The notes below the pieces were generated by a model. That model had not been told where the DNA came from. It searched no databases and saw nothing but the letters and a program-made list of their open reading frames with translations. From Posidonia oceanica (Eukaryota > Streptophyta > Magnoliopsida > Alismatales > Posidoniaceae): DNA of 64,000 nucleotides. Shown here piece by piece: positions 22,421 through 33,819 of this stretch; position 1 is the stretch's first letter, and every line of letters begins with the position of its first letter. The position numbers and the translations under genes were made by a program. The stretch spans positions 54,464,001 to 54,528,000 of the forward strand of contig JAZBRS010000060.1 of the NCBI GenBank assembly GCA_037176725.1, read 5' to 3'.

Positions 22421-23581
22421 ATATGAATATCTATCTCTTAGGGTTCAGGATGAGTATTTTAATTCTTCAGCCATTTTTAAATTATTGGGTTTGAATTTGA
22501 AAGTGAAATTTCTAACCCAAATTAGTGTAACTGACTGACATAGATTGGAGATGACGAACCCCTAAAGAAGATGAGAAGATTCTAGGAGATGAAAAGTGAA
22601 ATCCTGATTCCATAGATAGGAGAGATGAAGAAACTTAGTCTAGTACATAATTCAAAGAAGCCCTAGAAATAAGGTTGACTTAAAAACAACTAGACAGCTC
22701 CTAACTTCCAAGTTAACCTTCGAGATTCTCAAATCAAAATTCTCTACCCCAATTGGCCAGATCAATGGAGGAAAGTGGGAGGCTCTCCGTGCTTGACCAA
22801 CAGACCTAATTAAATAACCACTTGCCTTTTAAGGTATAACCTTGTGAACCACTTTTCTAGACACCAAGTAGGAAAAGAATTTTAAATTTGATTCACCCTT
22901 AAGCTCCCTTATCCTATTGAGCTCGAATCCTAGGGGCCAATGTCTACTTGATTTTAATTTAAGCTTGGGTTAATGCTTTATGCTTGATATTGTTGTTTTT
23001 GGGCTAAGGAAGGGTAATGAAATCCCCACCTTATATTGTGCTATGGGTTATACCCTTAGGTACTTTGATATACGATATACAATCAATGATGCACAAACAA
23101 GTTGTTCTCTCCTACAAACTACATGCTTTAATAAGCAAGAAATTAAGATAAAAGCACGTACCTGTCCTCCAGCAATCTCCAACAATAAAATTTAAATTTC
23201 AAAAATAGAAAATCTATATCTAGATGCACAAGATATTATGCATGTCTTAGAAAGCAGGTTTCTATCTTATCATGAATTTTTGAATTTAAGTTCAACTTTA
23301 AATATCTCTTCTTCTCTTTTTCTACTTTTGAGATCAAGAAAAATCCAACAAAATATATGAATCAGATAATAATTGAGATAATCTTGAAAAATTCAGGAAA
23401 AATTATCAAAACTTTTGAGAAATAAAGAACTTACTCAAACGTCTTTATTTTTCACTCCTCCAATCCCTGTTTTATATACTTCAACCCCAAATCAAAAAGT
23501 ATCTTTTTTTTTTCAATTTCTTTTAGATTAAAAGGAAAAGAAAGAAATAACTGACAATAAGTCATTATTATAAAACACTAT
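22421..23581 (-). other. TE3 interior, 5' part, no gene seen
   Basis: Leader plus what may be the decayed N-terminal half of gag. No reading frame longer than about 70 codons, and none recognised. Confidence 0.5.
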
Positions 23582-23599
23582 TCCCCAGCAACGGTGTCA
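23582..23599 (-). other. TE3 primer binding site
   Basis: The minus strand reads TGACACCGTTGCTGGGGA, a close variant of TGGCGCCGTTGCCGGGGA, just inside the LTR at 23606. Confidence 0.8.
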
Positions 23600-23605
23600 A
23601 AAACT

Positions 23606-24877
23606 TGATGTAAATTTTAATTAACTGCAAGTACACGGTGTACTATGTAGTATGGATGCAAATACGGGTCGACCCCACAGAGAATAGAGTTTCCAAACAC
23701 AAAGATTACTTATCAGTTATTGAAAGGAGTTTGAGTATGATAATGATTAAGAACTAAAACTAGAAGATGTAATCAAATTAATTAAAACCTAGGGTTTCGA
23801 ATCCATTTATGTAAAATACAATATGCATGATTAAATCCACTCTCTGTCTCTCTTCATGATCTAAGTAGTTTAACTCAATGATTCTTATCCTAACAAGCAT
23901 AATCCATATGCAATGCACCATAGATTATCAAGTCCTAAGATAAAATCACACAAATCAAACTAAACCAAATGATATACTTTAGATCTAAGATTATACACAT
24001 GATCCCTAATTATTCTTCCCTAAGCATAGATTAAAAAGATATAATCAATATTAATCTATCAAAGTTTATCGATATAATAGAGATTCATGCAATATACATC
24101 TAGTCTAAGTAATCATAACATTTAAGCATGAGAAGACAGAGGAACTTAATCATAACATACGAAATTACATAAACTTCATCTAAACCCTAGATCTAGAAAA
24201 TTAGCCAAGCATGATAATAGAAAGCATCAAAATAAAAGATAAGGAAAGAGAAGAGCAAGACATAATTAAGATAAAAAATGAACTTGTATTAATAAAAACT
24301 AAGATTACAGAATAGGAACACAAGAAGAACTCTAAAACAAAGGAAGAAGAGAGTCTAAGCCTAAAGTGGAAGATCTAGGATACCTTTAGATCTACACAAG
24401 GGGTCCCTTTTATAGGCTTACAAGGACTTAGTTATCACGGAGACAAATCTGGATAAAAATCCTAAAACTAAAATTCAAATACAGGATATTTCCAAGTGAT
24501 CAAGGTAACAGCAAAAGACTGGGTCAACGTCTTCATATCCGGGTGCCTGGAAGGCGCCAGATGCGCACTTGGGTGCCTGGGAGGCGTCCAAGTGGCCCTG
24601 GATTAGCTCTGACTTAGTCAATTATGTTATCTTATCTTCCTCCTCGTATTTACACACGTGGAAAAAGTATATTTGACCTCTTGCATGGATTTGCATTTCT
24701 TTTATCCTTGGATTTGCATTTCTTTTTATCTTTTATTCTTTCTCTTCCTTCTTTTTCTCTTTTCTTTTCAGGTCCAAAGTTCTTGCAAAAATTGCACAAA
24801 ACACCTCGAGTAATATTATTTATAAGCAAAAGAGATAAATATGGGACATAAAACATGTATGAATAATGTGCTCATCA
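23606..24877 (-). mobile_element. TE3 5' LTR
   Basis: Longer copy (1,272 bp), with a TATA box at 24407-24414 and the extra GGGTGCCTGGAAGGCG / GGGTGCCTGGGAGGCG pair at about 24540-24590. Confidence 0.95.
24407..24414 (-). promoter_or_regulatory. TATA box in TE3 5' LTR
   Basis: TATAAAAG on the minus strand in the same context as in the other LTR. Confidence 0.7.
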
Positions 24878-24882
24878 CTCCT

Positions 24883-25960
24883 AGCACATACTTTAGCGCT
24901 AGACGCGCCAAGGTCTTTCTATCAGCTACTGAGGCTCCAGGTGGGAGGCTGCCAGACTCCAAGAAGACTTTGATATCGTGATACCATGGTAGTTCCTCTG
25001 CTAGATCCGCTTCTTTGATGCTCATGCAGTGTGCAGGCTATTCTACACACGTGACTGATACATCCACTGCACGATCCTTGAGTATAGAGAGCCAAGATAC
25101 TAAGGTGGCCAGATCGTCTGTATAGTCATTCTTGGTTCTGTTCATGAAAGTGAAGTGGATTTCTTCAAAATGTTCAATGAGCTTCAGCAGATATTCATAA
25201 TAAGGCACCAACTTGGGATCCTTGGTCTTCCAATCACCATTGACCTGGGAGATGACCAGCATCGCATCTCTGTGTACATGCAGCTTTCACACATCATGCT
25301 TGAGTGCTACTTGCAGTCCCAGAATGCAGGCTTCGTACTCTACCTTGTTATTGGTGCAGGGGAAAGTCATCTTCCTTGCAAACAGGATCAGCTCTCCCTG
25401 TGGCGTTGCAAGATAGCGCCAATGCCTCTGCCTCTTCTGTTGACGGCGCCATTGAAGTACAGATGCCACTATAGTCCGTCTTAAGGATCCTTCTGCTCGG
25501 AATCTTCCAAGGGGAATAGGATGTCTTCGTCAGGGAACTGCGTCTACAGAGGCTGGTATTCAGGCAGTGGGAAGTTAGCTAGATGATCTGCCATGGCTTG
25601 CCAATTCATGGATTTCTACGTGATGAAGGTGATGTTGTACTAAGATAGTAACACCTGCCCCTTGATGCATCGGCCCACCATGGCTGGCTTCTGGAAGAGG
25701 AACTTAATGGGGTCATGCCGACATAGGAGCTGAACTGGGTATGCCATCATGTAGTGCCTTAGTTTCTGTGCGGCCCAAACGAGAGATAGGCAAGCTTTCT
25801 CTATAGTACTATACTTGGCTTCGCAATCATTAAACTTCTTGCTCAAGTAATAGATGGCACACTCCTGTCTACCTGATTCATCATGTTGGCCCAAGATTGT
25901 GCCCATGGAATACTACGTGGTAGAAAGGTAGAGAAGCAGAGGTCTCCCTAGTGTGGGAGG
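24883..25960 (-). pseudogene. TE4 Pol: RNase H and second, archaeal-like RNase H
   Basis: The first RNase H is readable in 25906-25640 (YYLSKKFNDCEAKYSTIEKA, then the HYM-type tail). The second domain, typical of Tat elements, starts at about 25460 (YFNGAVNRRGRGIG), continues as NNKVEYEACILGLQVALK and LVISQVNGDWKTKDPKL, and ends in RTKNDYTDDLATL. The usual first catalytic Asp (YFDGA) is Asn here. A frameshift near 25430-25470 and several stops between 25640 and 25470 break the frame. RNase H removes the RNA template; the extra domain is known in this lineage. Confidence 0.85.
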
Positions 25961-26026
25961 AACCAAAACAAGAGGTTTAATCAGGAGCTGCTTGATCTTG
26001 TCAAATGCAGCCTGGCACTCCTCGCT

Positions 26027-27028
26027 CTAGTTGATCTGTGCATTCTTCCTTAGGAGCTTGCATATCAGTTCGTAGATGGGAGTAAGTTGTGCAATGAACT
26101 GACTGATATATTGCAACCACCCCAACAATCCTCGGATCTCCTTTCCGGTCATGGGGGGTGGCATCTCCACTATGGCTCTCGCCTTTCTCGGGTCCACCTC
26201 GATTCCCCTTTGGCTGACAATGTATCCTAGGAGCTTCCTGGATGATACGCCAAATATGCATTTGTTGGGGTTGAGACGAAGCTTGTACTTTCTCAGGCGA
26301 TCAAAGAGCTTCTTCAGGCAAGCGAGGTGATCCTCGGGCTCTCTGGACTTGGCGATCATGTCATCTACGTAGACCTCGACTTCTTAGTGCATAAGGTTGT
26401 GGAATAGTGCTATCATTGCCCTCTGATAAGTTGCCCAAGCATTTTTGAGCTCAAACGGCATAACTTGATAGCAGAAGACTCCCCAGGGAGTGATGAACGA
26501 TGTCTTTTCCATATCCTCTTCTGCCATTCTGATCTGGTTATAGCCTGAGAAGTTGTCCATGAAGGAGAGCATTTTGTGCCCTGCAGTGTTGTCGACCAGG
26601 ACGTTAATGTGCGGCAGTGGGAAGTCGTTCTTGGGACTCACCTTGTTCAGATCCCTGTAGTCTATGCACATGCAGACCCGACCGTCTTTCTTTAGCACTG
26701 GCACAACAATAGCAAGCCATTCTAGGTACAGGATGACCTTGAGGAAGCTGACATTATGCTGCTTCATGATTTCTTCTTTGATCTTGAGCAGCCACTGTGG
26801 TCGCCATCTCCTAAGCTTCTGCTTCACTGGCTTTACATCTGGCCTCAGTGGCAGAGTGTGTACCACTATTTCAACGTCGAGGCCGACCATATCATCATAA
26901 CTCCAGGAGAAGACGTCTGCATATTCCCTAAGGAATGCAATGAATTTTGCTCTAGCCTGGGGTGACAGTAGGGCACTAATGTGGACCTCTTTAACATCTT
27001 CCTCTGTGCCAATATTGATTACCTCCAT
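26027..27028 (-). pseudogene. TE4 Pol: reverse transcriptase
   Basis: It copies genomic RNA into cDNA. Motifs in order are ADVFSWSYDDM, PVKQKLRRWRP, VPVLKKDGRVCMCIDYRDLN, PLPHINVLVDNTAGHKM, SFMDNFSGYNQI, FITPWGVFCYQVMPF, then the catalytic box YVDDMIAK. Just before the box a stop (TAA, near 26382-26384) replaces a Lys codon. The connection domain RKLLGYIVSQRGIEVDP follows in the same frame to 26027. Apart from that stop the RT core is nearly uninterrupted, better kept than the flanking regions. Confidence 0.93.
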
Positions 27029-27076
27029 CTCTTCTTCGACATGGAGGTTAGGGCCTTCTGGATCATCATCGTAGGA

Positions 27077-29088
27077 CTAGAACTCAGACAGGGGTTCGTC
27101 ATTCTCATCTATGCCTATATCGTCCTCCTCTCCATATGCAATGAGTTCTAAGAGGATCTCCTTTTCAAAGGTTGGGTTTGTGATGTCAAAGGAGTGAATG
27201 TGTTTTGCTTCCTGAGCCTGATGACGTAGCAAATTGGTCACGCTCACCCGAGTGTTTCTGTATGCTCGGTGGGTGACCTCTGCTCGAGTAGCCTCTGGAC
27301 TCGCTGACTGGCTTGTATCCTCTGCCTGTGCTGCTGTTGCTACCATTGCTGGGGCCGCTACTGTTGTCACTGCTGCTATCTCCTCTTCCGCATTTCCTGA
27401 TGTACTTGGGGGGGTATGTCGGACTGGAAGCTGTCCTCTAGGCGACTGATTTGTGTACTGTCACCTGCTGCACTACTTGAGTGGGGCATGTGCTGTATGA
27501 ACCATCTTGACCTGCCTCCCGGCTGTAGAGCGATTAACTCATATGGTCTAGTGGGTGCTGCTGCTGCATCTTCTTCCAAGACCATGATAGACGGATGGTC
27601 TTCCTACGAGGAGCGATCCGTGACCATGGCTTTCCCTTTCTTCACTGCCTACTATTCCACGACATCCTCTGCCAATGCTGTAAGTTGCTCTTGGAATAGT
27701 AGTTCCAAGTCTCCAAGCATGTTGTCTACCAGGGCCTCTGCAGCTGCTCCTTCCTCGTCATCTGAGGGTGAGTCGACATTGTAGGCGCTGATGGCCACTT
27801 CAGACTCTTGCTCGGCGGTTCCCTCGCCTGTGTGATTACCTCTGGCTATTAAGTGCACCGTTGCCTGGAGTGTCTGTTCTGCTGCCAGTTGTGCTGGTTG
27901 GCTGACTAACTGATCTTTCGATGCGACTGACCGTGGTGCTGTGGCGATCAGGGATGCAAACAGGCTGGCCAGTGGTGCAACTGGTGGATATGCTGACAGA
28001 GTCATTGCTGTGGCAGGAGGGAAGGTAGAAGCACTCCTCTGGAAGGATGATGACTAGATGGTTGTGCCGAGCGACGAGATGCCTGCATCTGCTGGTGATG
28101 GTGGTGGCATGGCTGAAGACACCTTGGGGGCCCACCTCAAGGCTCGATTTACTGAGGCAGGCAACTATATGGCTGATGGTGCCACTTGCATTGTTGGTGG
28201 TGCGGCTGCTGAAGTGGGCTGAGTCACGAAGCTAGCTGAACTGACTAACTGAACTGCTAGAAAGGGTGACTGCCGTGCTGATGCGACTGCAGCCATGGAC
28301 AGATTGGTGGACGGTGCTTGAGGATGTGCTCCTGACTCCGAAGCCACTGCTGTGGCTGTCAAAAGTGCTGGTGAAACTACAGAAAGGGGAGAGACTGTCA
28401 ACTCTGACACAGAACTTGCTGATTCTGACACTATATCAATAGAGGAGAGGGCCAGGTAAACTGACCGAGATGCTACTGGGTTGAACTGGACTTCTCTATC
28501 GATCCGAACTGCTTCAACTGTGCCAAACTGCTCCTCATCTGAGTAGTAGTCCTCAATGCAGACCCACTCCCCTATCGACAGTGGGGGACTCTAGCACAGT
28601 GCTTGCTGGGCTGCAGCTTGGCTTGCGTTCGGGTCAAGGACACCTGCGCTGGTAAAGTTAGTGAGGTCCTGAGGGATCGCGATCTTCCGATTCCTCGAGT
28701 GTAGGCTCTCTTCTTCACGGGGCTGCCAGTCATACCTTAGACCTTTAAAGTCTCTTCGTTCCTCAGCCGTGATTGGCTCGGCAATCCCTTGGCTGTACCG
28801 CCCGAGTGGTGTTCCCTTCACGTAGCCCCACCGGTGATAGAGGTTCTCGACCATCCGAAAAGGGTTGCTGTGAATGGTCAGGCAGCTGACACGCTCAAGA
28901 TCAAGGAAATAGTTAACCGGCACAAACCGATTAACGCGGTACAATGTATCAGTAGGCTTGGGATCAAACTGGATAGTCCGCTGGGATACAGAAGAGACCG
29001 CCTCGACCTGCCCCTTATCGAAGTTCTCTGCCATGACAACGACAACATCGTCGCCCCAACGGAACTTGATCATGCGGTAGAGGGTCAA
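27077..29088 (-). pseudogene. TE4 Pol: linker between protease and RT
   Basis: The 29088-28591 frame has TLYRMIKFRWGDDVVVV and then GTPLGRYSQGIAEPI, a Gly-rich motif common in this linker of Tat elements. An Ala/Ser/Thr-rich low-complexity part follows (28431-27380), then the acidic stretch before RT (ELIAYGEEDDIG). The frame shifts between 27652 and 27370, with stops near 28593 and 28163. Confidence 0.7.
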
Positions 29089-29112
29089 GGGGATGACTTG
29101 ATGCTTGTGCAG

Positions 29113-29455
29113 CTAAGGGCGCCCAAGCAGGAGGTTAAAAGTGGGTTCCAAGTCAACAATGTAGAATTCCACATCGAATACAACTAGGCCAATAGTAAGG
29201 GGAATAGTCAGAATCCCAAAAGAGTCATGGTGTGTATTGTCAAAAGCCGTCATTCCCTTTATAGCTGGTGTGATATCCTCGGCCTTGAATCCGAGCTTCA
29301 TTGCTGTGCGTAATCGGCAGATGTTGAGGCCTACACCGTTATCAACCAACGTTAGGGGAATGCGGAAGTTCTTGAACTGCACCGTGACAAAGAGGGATTG
29401 GTTGTGACTAATTCCCACCAGAGGTAGCTCATCACTTGAAAAAGAGATGACCTAG
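29113..29455 (-). pseudogene. TE4 Pol: aspartic protease
   Basis: HNQSLFVTVQFKNFRIPLTL leads to the active-site motif VDNGVGLNICRL (D-N-G, the Tat variant of DTG), and the domain ends NLLLGRP where a stop replaces the expected Trp of GRPW. It would cut the Gag-Pol precursor. The 5' end of the domain is cut at 29455 by the solo LTR TE5. Confidence 0.85.
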
Positions 29456-29675
29456 TGTAGACACCCCATTTTGACAAGCTGGAAGTTGGTTGTGTTCTCT
29501 TGCAGGCTCGTGTGGACTCTGGAATGGCACTCCTTTTTTCCTAACCCATTTCTTACCCATTTCCAAGCCCAAAACCTTACCCAAACCCTAAAAGCCTTAA
29601 CCCAAGCCATTTTGCTAATTATAAACCCTTTCTAGGCCCAAGCCCAAGTCCATTTGCAGCTTTTGCCAACTGAGC

Positions 29676-29767
29676 GCATTGTACGCTGGCATAGGCAGCG
29701 TCCAATGTTGGACGTGCCCTGTGCTAGCGTCCAACGTTGGACGCCTCCTGCTCCAGCGTCCAATGGC
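29676..29767 (+). repeat. Four-arm inverted-repeat unit 1 of TE5
   Basis: It contains GCGTCCAATGTTGGACGT, the perfect 18-bp palindrome GCGTCCAACGTTGGACGC (29727-29744) and a further GCGTCCAATGG arm. It is about 0.95 kb from the other six units. Confidence 0.9.
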
Positions 29768-30621
29768 TCGGTTGCAGCAGCGGCTGCTCCGCCCCCTTCG
29801 GCTCACCGCTCGTCCAATCCACCGCCCCCCGCACTTACTACCTGTCCCCTCTTGCACTCCAGGCCATCCACTACCTTCCAAGGATGAGTTACTACCTTTG
29901 GAACCCATCATTTCCATCTCAGCCCAAAATCCGCTCTCTCTGCCCTCACAGCCTTCGGCCACCCTTGTCAGCCACCGCCGCGTCTCCGCTGGCCGTCTGA
30001 CACGCCCCTGCCAAGCTCCTGCCATGCCTCGTGCCTCCCTCACACCCAGAAGCCTCTGACACACCCTGCCAAGCCTGCAATTCCCCTCCCAAGCCGCTGC
30101 CATTTGCAGCAGAACCTTTGCAACCCAACACAAAACCAATGCCAAATAGCCTCCTTCCACAAAACACCCAGACCGGCACAGCCCTCCCTTTTGCAATTCT
30201 CCACCTCCAGAGCAAAGACGAAGTATCCACCTTCCTCCGGACCCTTCGCCGACCCCTTTCGTGCCTCCAGCAGCCCGCAAGACCTCGCTGGAGTTAGCTC
30301 TGCCACCACTTCTGCAGCACCGGTGAAGGAGGTCGACACGCTGATCCAGGCCACAACTAGGTAGGTTCTCTATCCCCGTAGCTCATGCATGCTAGGTTGA
30401 GTGTTTCCCCATGCTTTCCATGCATCTTAGCACAGCACACACCCCTCCATTGCTTAGTTTTCTGGCGATGAGGAGGAGGAGGTGGGTGGAGCATTCCACC
30501 CGCCTATTCTTGGCACCAAGCATACCACCATGCTTGTTGTCAATTACTCTTGCTTATTAGCAAGCTTGCTTGAAGTTTTGGTTCCGTTTGGCCGTGATTT
30601 GTGGCCAAAAGGAAGTTTAGT

Positions 30622-32003
30622 GTGTTGAACGCACCAGTTGGAGCGTCCAACGTTGGACGCGACATAGGCCAGCATCCAACACCCTACTTTCCTTAGCTTT
30701 TGTTCTGATGCTTTCCATGCTTTGCTATTGTTAGTTTGTTTCTGTGAGTTTGTGTTGCATGCCTCCTTTATACGTTTTAGATGCTATGCCATGCCTGTAT
30801 CCATGCTCTGATCCTAGTTTAGATTTTTTTTTGCATGATCTAGGTTTGCTTGCTTCCCGCCTGCGTTGGACGCTGGGTGAGCCGTGTCCAACATTGGACG
30901 CTGGTTTACCCAACGTCCAACACCTCTGTTAGCTTTGTTTTGCTGCCATGCTTGTACCATGCCTCTTTTTGATTTCCATGCATGATCCTTGCTTGCTTAG
31001 AGATGCCTAGCCCCTATGGCAACCATGCTTAGGTTTGCTAAGGTCCTTTTAAGTTGCATGCCTTCCATTTGCAAGTTTTAATCTTTTATCTCCATGCATG
31101 CTTTCTTTTTATTTATTCTCTTGGATTAAATGCTTGCTATGCATGATTCTTTAGCTCTGGTATGTCTTAGTGGTTTGCATGCATATAGGTGGGGTTTAGA
31201 GCTGAGCTCCCCCTTAGCACAGGTGGGTTTGCATTCTACAGGCATTGGATGCCGGAGACTTCAGCGTCCAACGTTGGACGCTGCTGTCTCCAGCGTCTAA
31301 CGACCCTGCTCCTCTGTCTTCTTCTTTTTAGCTTGCATGATGTTCTAATCTGTTTGCTTGCATGTCTCCTACGTTTCTTTACTTGCTTAGCTTTCTCTGC
31401 AATTATTCCATGGCTTCCCTAGTCCATTTGCTAATTTTATGCAAGCTTCTTGTGTGTTTGTGCCTCCTAGAGCGTTGTACGTTGCTGGTGCAGGCGTCCA
31501 ACATTGGACGCCAGCTCAGCTTGCGTCCAACGTCCTGGTTGTGCTTCATGCCTGGCACATGCTGCAGATGGTAAGTTTTTGACTTTTTGTGTGATCCCAT
31601 GCTTGTATGCTCAGTCTGTGTTTATCCCTAGTGACCCAAATGCATGTTCCTATTTTTTGTTTGTTATCTGCATGCTTCTCTCTCTTGTTTCCCTCTAGCC
31701 TGTGTTGGATGCCAGCCCCTCTGGCGTCTAACGTTGGACGCCATGTTCACGGGCGTCCAACACCCTGCTCGCTTTGATCTTTGATCCTAGCTTGCCCCTT
31801 ACTCTGGTTCCTCCTCTGGTCTTCTGCTAGGTTGGTCCTGCATGTCATGCACCATTTAGTTGCATTTTTGCACCTGCATTTGCATCCATGTAGCTAGGAT
31901 GCATCTTTTTCAAAATTTGCATGCTGTCTACCTCTAGCAGGTGTTGGACGCTAGCAGTGGCAGCGTCCAACATTGGACGCCGCTGTTGCCAGCGTCCAAC
32001 ACT
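30622..32003 (+). repeat. Array of six four-arm inverted-repeat units in TE5
   Basis: Units of about 60-65 bp lie at 30622-30684, 30863-30924, 31241-31304, 31471-31535, 31701-31764 and 31941-32003. Most are 230-241 bp apart, with one gap of 378. Each reads arm, complement, arm, complement: GTTGGACGCT-N-AGCGTCCAAC followed by RTTGGACGC-N-GCGTCCAAC. The two middle arms form an 18-20-bp palindrome (31263-31282 is AGCGTCCAACGTTGGACGCT). Spacers are GCATGC-rich and unrelated to the arms. Confidence 0.92.
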
Positions 32004-32489
32004 TGCAGTTGGTTAGATTTGGTTTTTAAAATGCTGATCTTGTTTTATTCTCCGATTTCCGTGTTTTATCGCTCCTGGTACCTACTGCAACCCCTATGCA
32101 TGCTGCCTAACCCCTGTTTTGGCTTTACACCTTGCTTTGCATCATTTTCCCCGCTTTCGCCTCGTTTTCCGTGCCTTGCATCGTTTTCCATGCCTTGCAT
32201 CGTTTTCCGCATTTCGCACCGTTTTCTGCACCCACTTTGCCTTATTGCTTGCATGTCGTTTGCATTGCCTGGTTTTCCCCACAGCTTTGTTTTATTGCTT
32301 GCACCTGCATTAGGGCTATGATGCTTACTGTCTAGGAGTTCTCACGAACCAAGGTCCGCTCAGTTCGGAACACTAGCAACATTACTGAGCACATAGATAG
32401 TACGTTTATTTCCCATGCATGGTAAGCAGACATTCATCGCATTTAGGCATTAGGCTAGCAATTCCCTGCATTAAAGCACGAGATTGCCT

Positions 32490-32565
32490 AAGAAAGATCG
32501 ACTCTCAGACGTATCGGGGTGCCTAACACCTTCCCCGTGCATAACAGGAGTCCTTGCCCTTTCTC
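32490..32565 (+). other. Conserved LTR 3' block (TE5)
   Basis: Stem-loop core 32515-32537, CGGGG..CCCCG around TGCCTAACACCTT. A PBS-like TGGCGACTCC follows at 32730-32739 after AATAGACCTAG, about 160 bp before the LTR end. Confidence 0.75.
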
Positions 32566-32891
32566 TTGGCTCGCATCGACCTTTCCTTTATCCTAGGCTC
32601 GAGTCATAGCATAGCATAGCATTGCATTGTGTTGCATCGCATCCCTTTGTCCCCTCTTTGCATCCGATTTTGCATGTCTTTTCATGCATTACCCTCGATT
32701 TTCCCTGTCTCCCAATTCAATAGACCTAGTGGCGACTCCAATTGGTCTTATCTTTTCTTTTTCTTCTTTTTGCCAGCGTTTCGGAGTCGAGTTTCTTCCC
32801 TCGAATCCTGCCGCATATAGTGAGCCTATTTTGATCGATGCACGCGAGCTTTGGCATCGTGCATGGATGATCAGAATTCAGGATTACTACA

Positions 32892-33819
32892 CCTAGGGCT
32901 CCATGATCATATCCACCATGCTTTCTAAGGTTGCAGGCTCAATGGTTGGGGACACATGTGCAGCCTGGAACACGTCGAGGAAAGCCTCACAGTGCTCAGC
33001 GGATGTATGGATAAGGTCCCAGATGGAGATGTTAGCCTTGACTTTTTTCAGCTGGGCCGTAATGTCAGTTGAAGGCTAGTCTTTTCTGGTGGTGGAGGGA
33101 GTGGCTTTGGCGGAGGGTTCTGTTGTGGTGGGACCAGAGGGTCGGCTTGCTGGTGGGGGTTGGCTTGCTGGTGGAGGTTGGCTTGATGGTGGAGTGGGCT
33201 CTAGATGGCTAGGCCTGGCAACCGGTACTGCAAGCCTGTAAACCCTCCCCGACCGCATGACTTTTGTGCACATCTTTGTAGCGTAGTCATATGGTACGCG
33301 ATGGGTATCCCTGGTCAGGTTGACAACCAAGGGAGCATGAGCTACGAGCTCAAGAGGGATTGCCGGGGTGTTTGCTGGATGGTTGGGGGATTGGGAATGC
33401 TGTTGGGGAGGCCATGATGGCTCTGGTTGGGGCCTAGCTAGCAAACAGACTGGGGGTTGAGCTTCGGGTTGCATGGTGGGCTACGTGGTAGAGTGCTCCG
33501 GCTTGGCATCCAGATGGATCATATGGATTCCCGACTCGAAGCCAGCAAGTGCTACAAGATAGAGAGAAGAGGGAAAAGGCTCAGAAACGTCTTGGATGAG
33601 ATCAGAGGGGTCCACCACAGACGTAGCAGACCTAGAGGGGAAGATGGCATGCACTCTTGAGGTCCCCGCACCTCTCAGGCTAGAATGCTCCGGTAAGGGC
33701 TGGTGGACAATGCTAGGATTGGGGGGTGCTAACCCTGATGCAGTTGTGGATGCTGGTGGAGGTGTGGATGTGGATACTGCCTCCTGCGTGTTGATAATGA
33801 TGACCTTTCGGTCAATCAA
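32892..33819 (-). pseudogene. TE4: region between Gag knuckle and protease
   Basis: The frame 33474-33076 reads a Pro/Gln-rich part, then VPYDYATKMCTKVMRSGRVY. After a stop, QLKKVKANISIWDLIHTSAE and ALDVF-like helices follow to 32892. The PYxYA..VxRSGR and QLxKxxAxISIxDLL patterns are usual in Tat Gag-Pol between knuckle and protease. The frames 33819-33481 and 33474-33076 are in register with one intervening stop. Confidence 0.75.

Larger units (their letters stand above)
18915..24877 (-). mobile_element. TE3: complete non-autonomous LTR element
   Basis: Two LTRs of 1,222 and 1,272 bp start TGATGAGCAC and end TTTACATCA on the minus strand. Perfect 5-bp duplications CTCCT flank it (18910-18914 and 24878-24882). 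The PBS lies at 23599 to 23582 and the purine tract at about 20150 to 20137. The 3.5-kb interior has only a Gag-like remnant and no RT or integrase. The PBS resembles the TGGCGCCGTTGCCGGGG type, so the family differs from the Tat elements here. Confidence 0.95.
29456..32891 (+). mobile_element. TE5: solo LTR, 3.4 kb
   Basis: It begins TGTAGACACCCCATTTTGACA and ends ATTACTACA, flanked by perfect duplications CCTAG at 29451-29455 and 32892-32896. No internal sequence is present, so it is the product of recombination between two LTRs. It carries a regular array of four-arm inverted-repeat units (29676-32003), a short CACCGTTTTGC field (32125-32245), the conserved 3' block (32490-32565) and an internal PBS-like decamer (32730-32739). 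Confidence 0.97.

Noticed and set aside
29615..30280. 221-codon minus-strand frame in TE5
   Set aside because: It lies across the inverted-repeat unit and GC-rich part of a solo LTR, Gly/Arg-rich, no family recognised.
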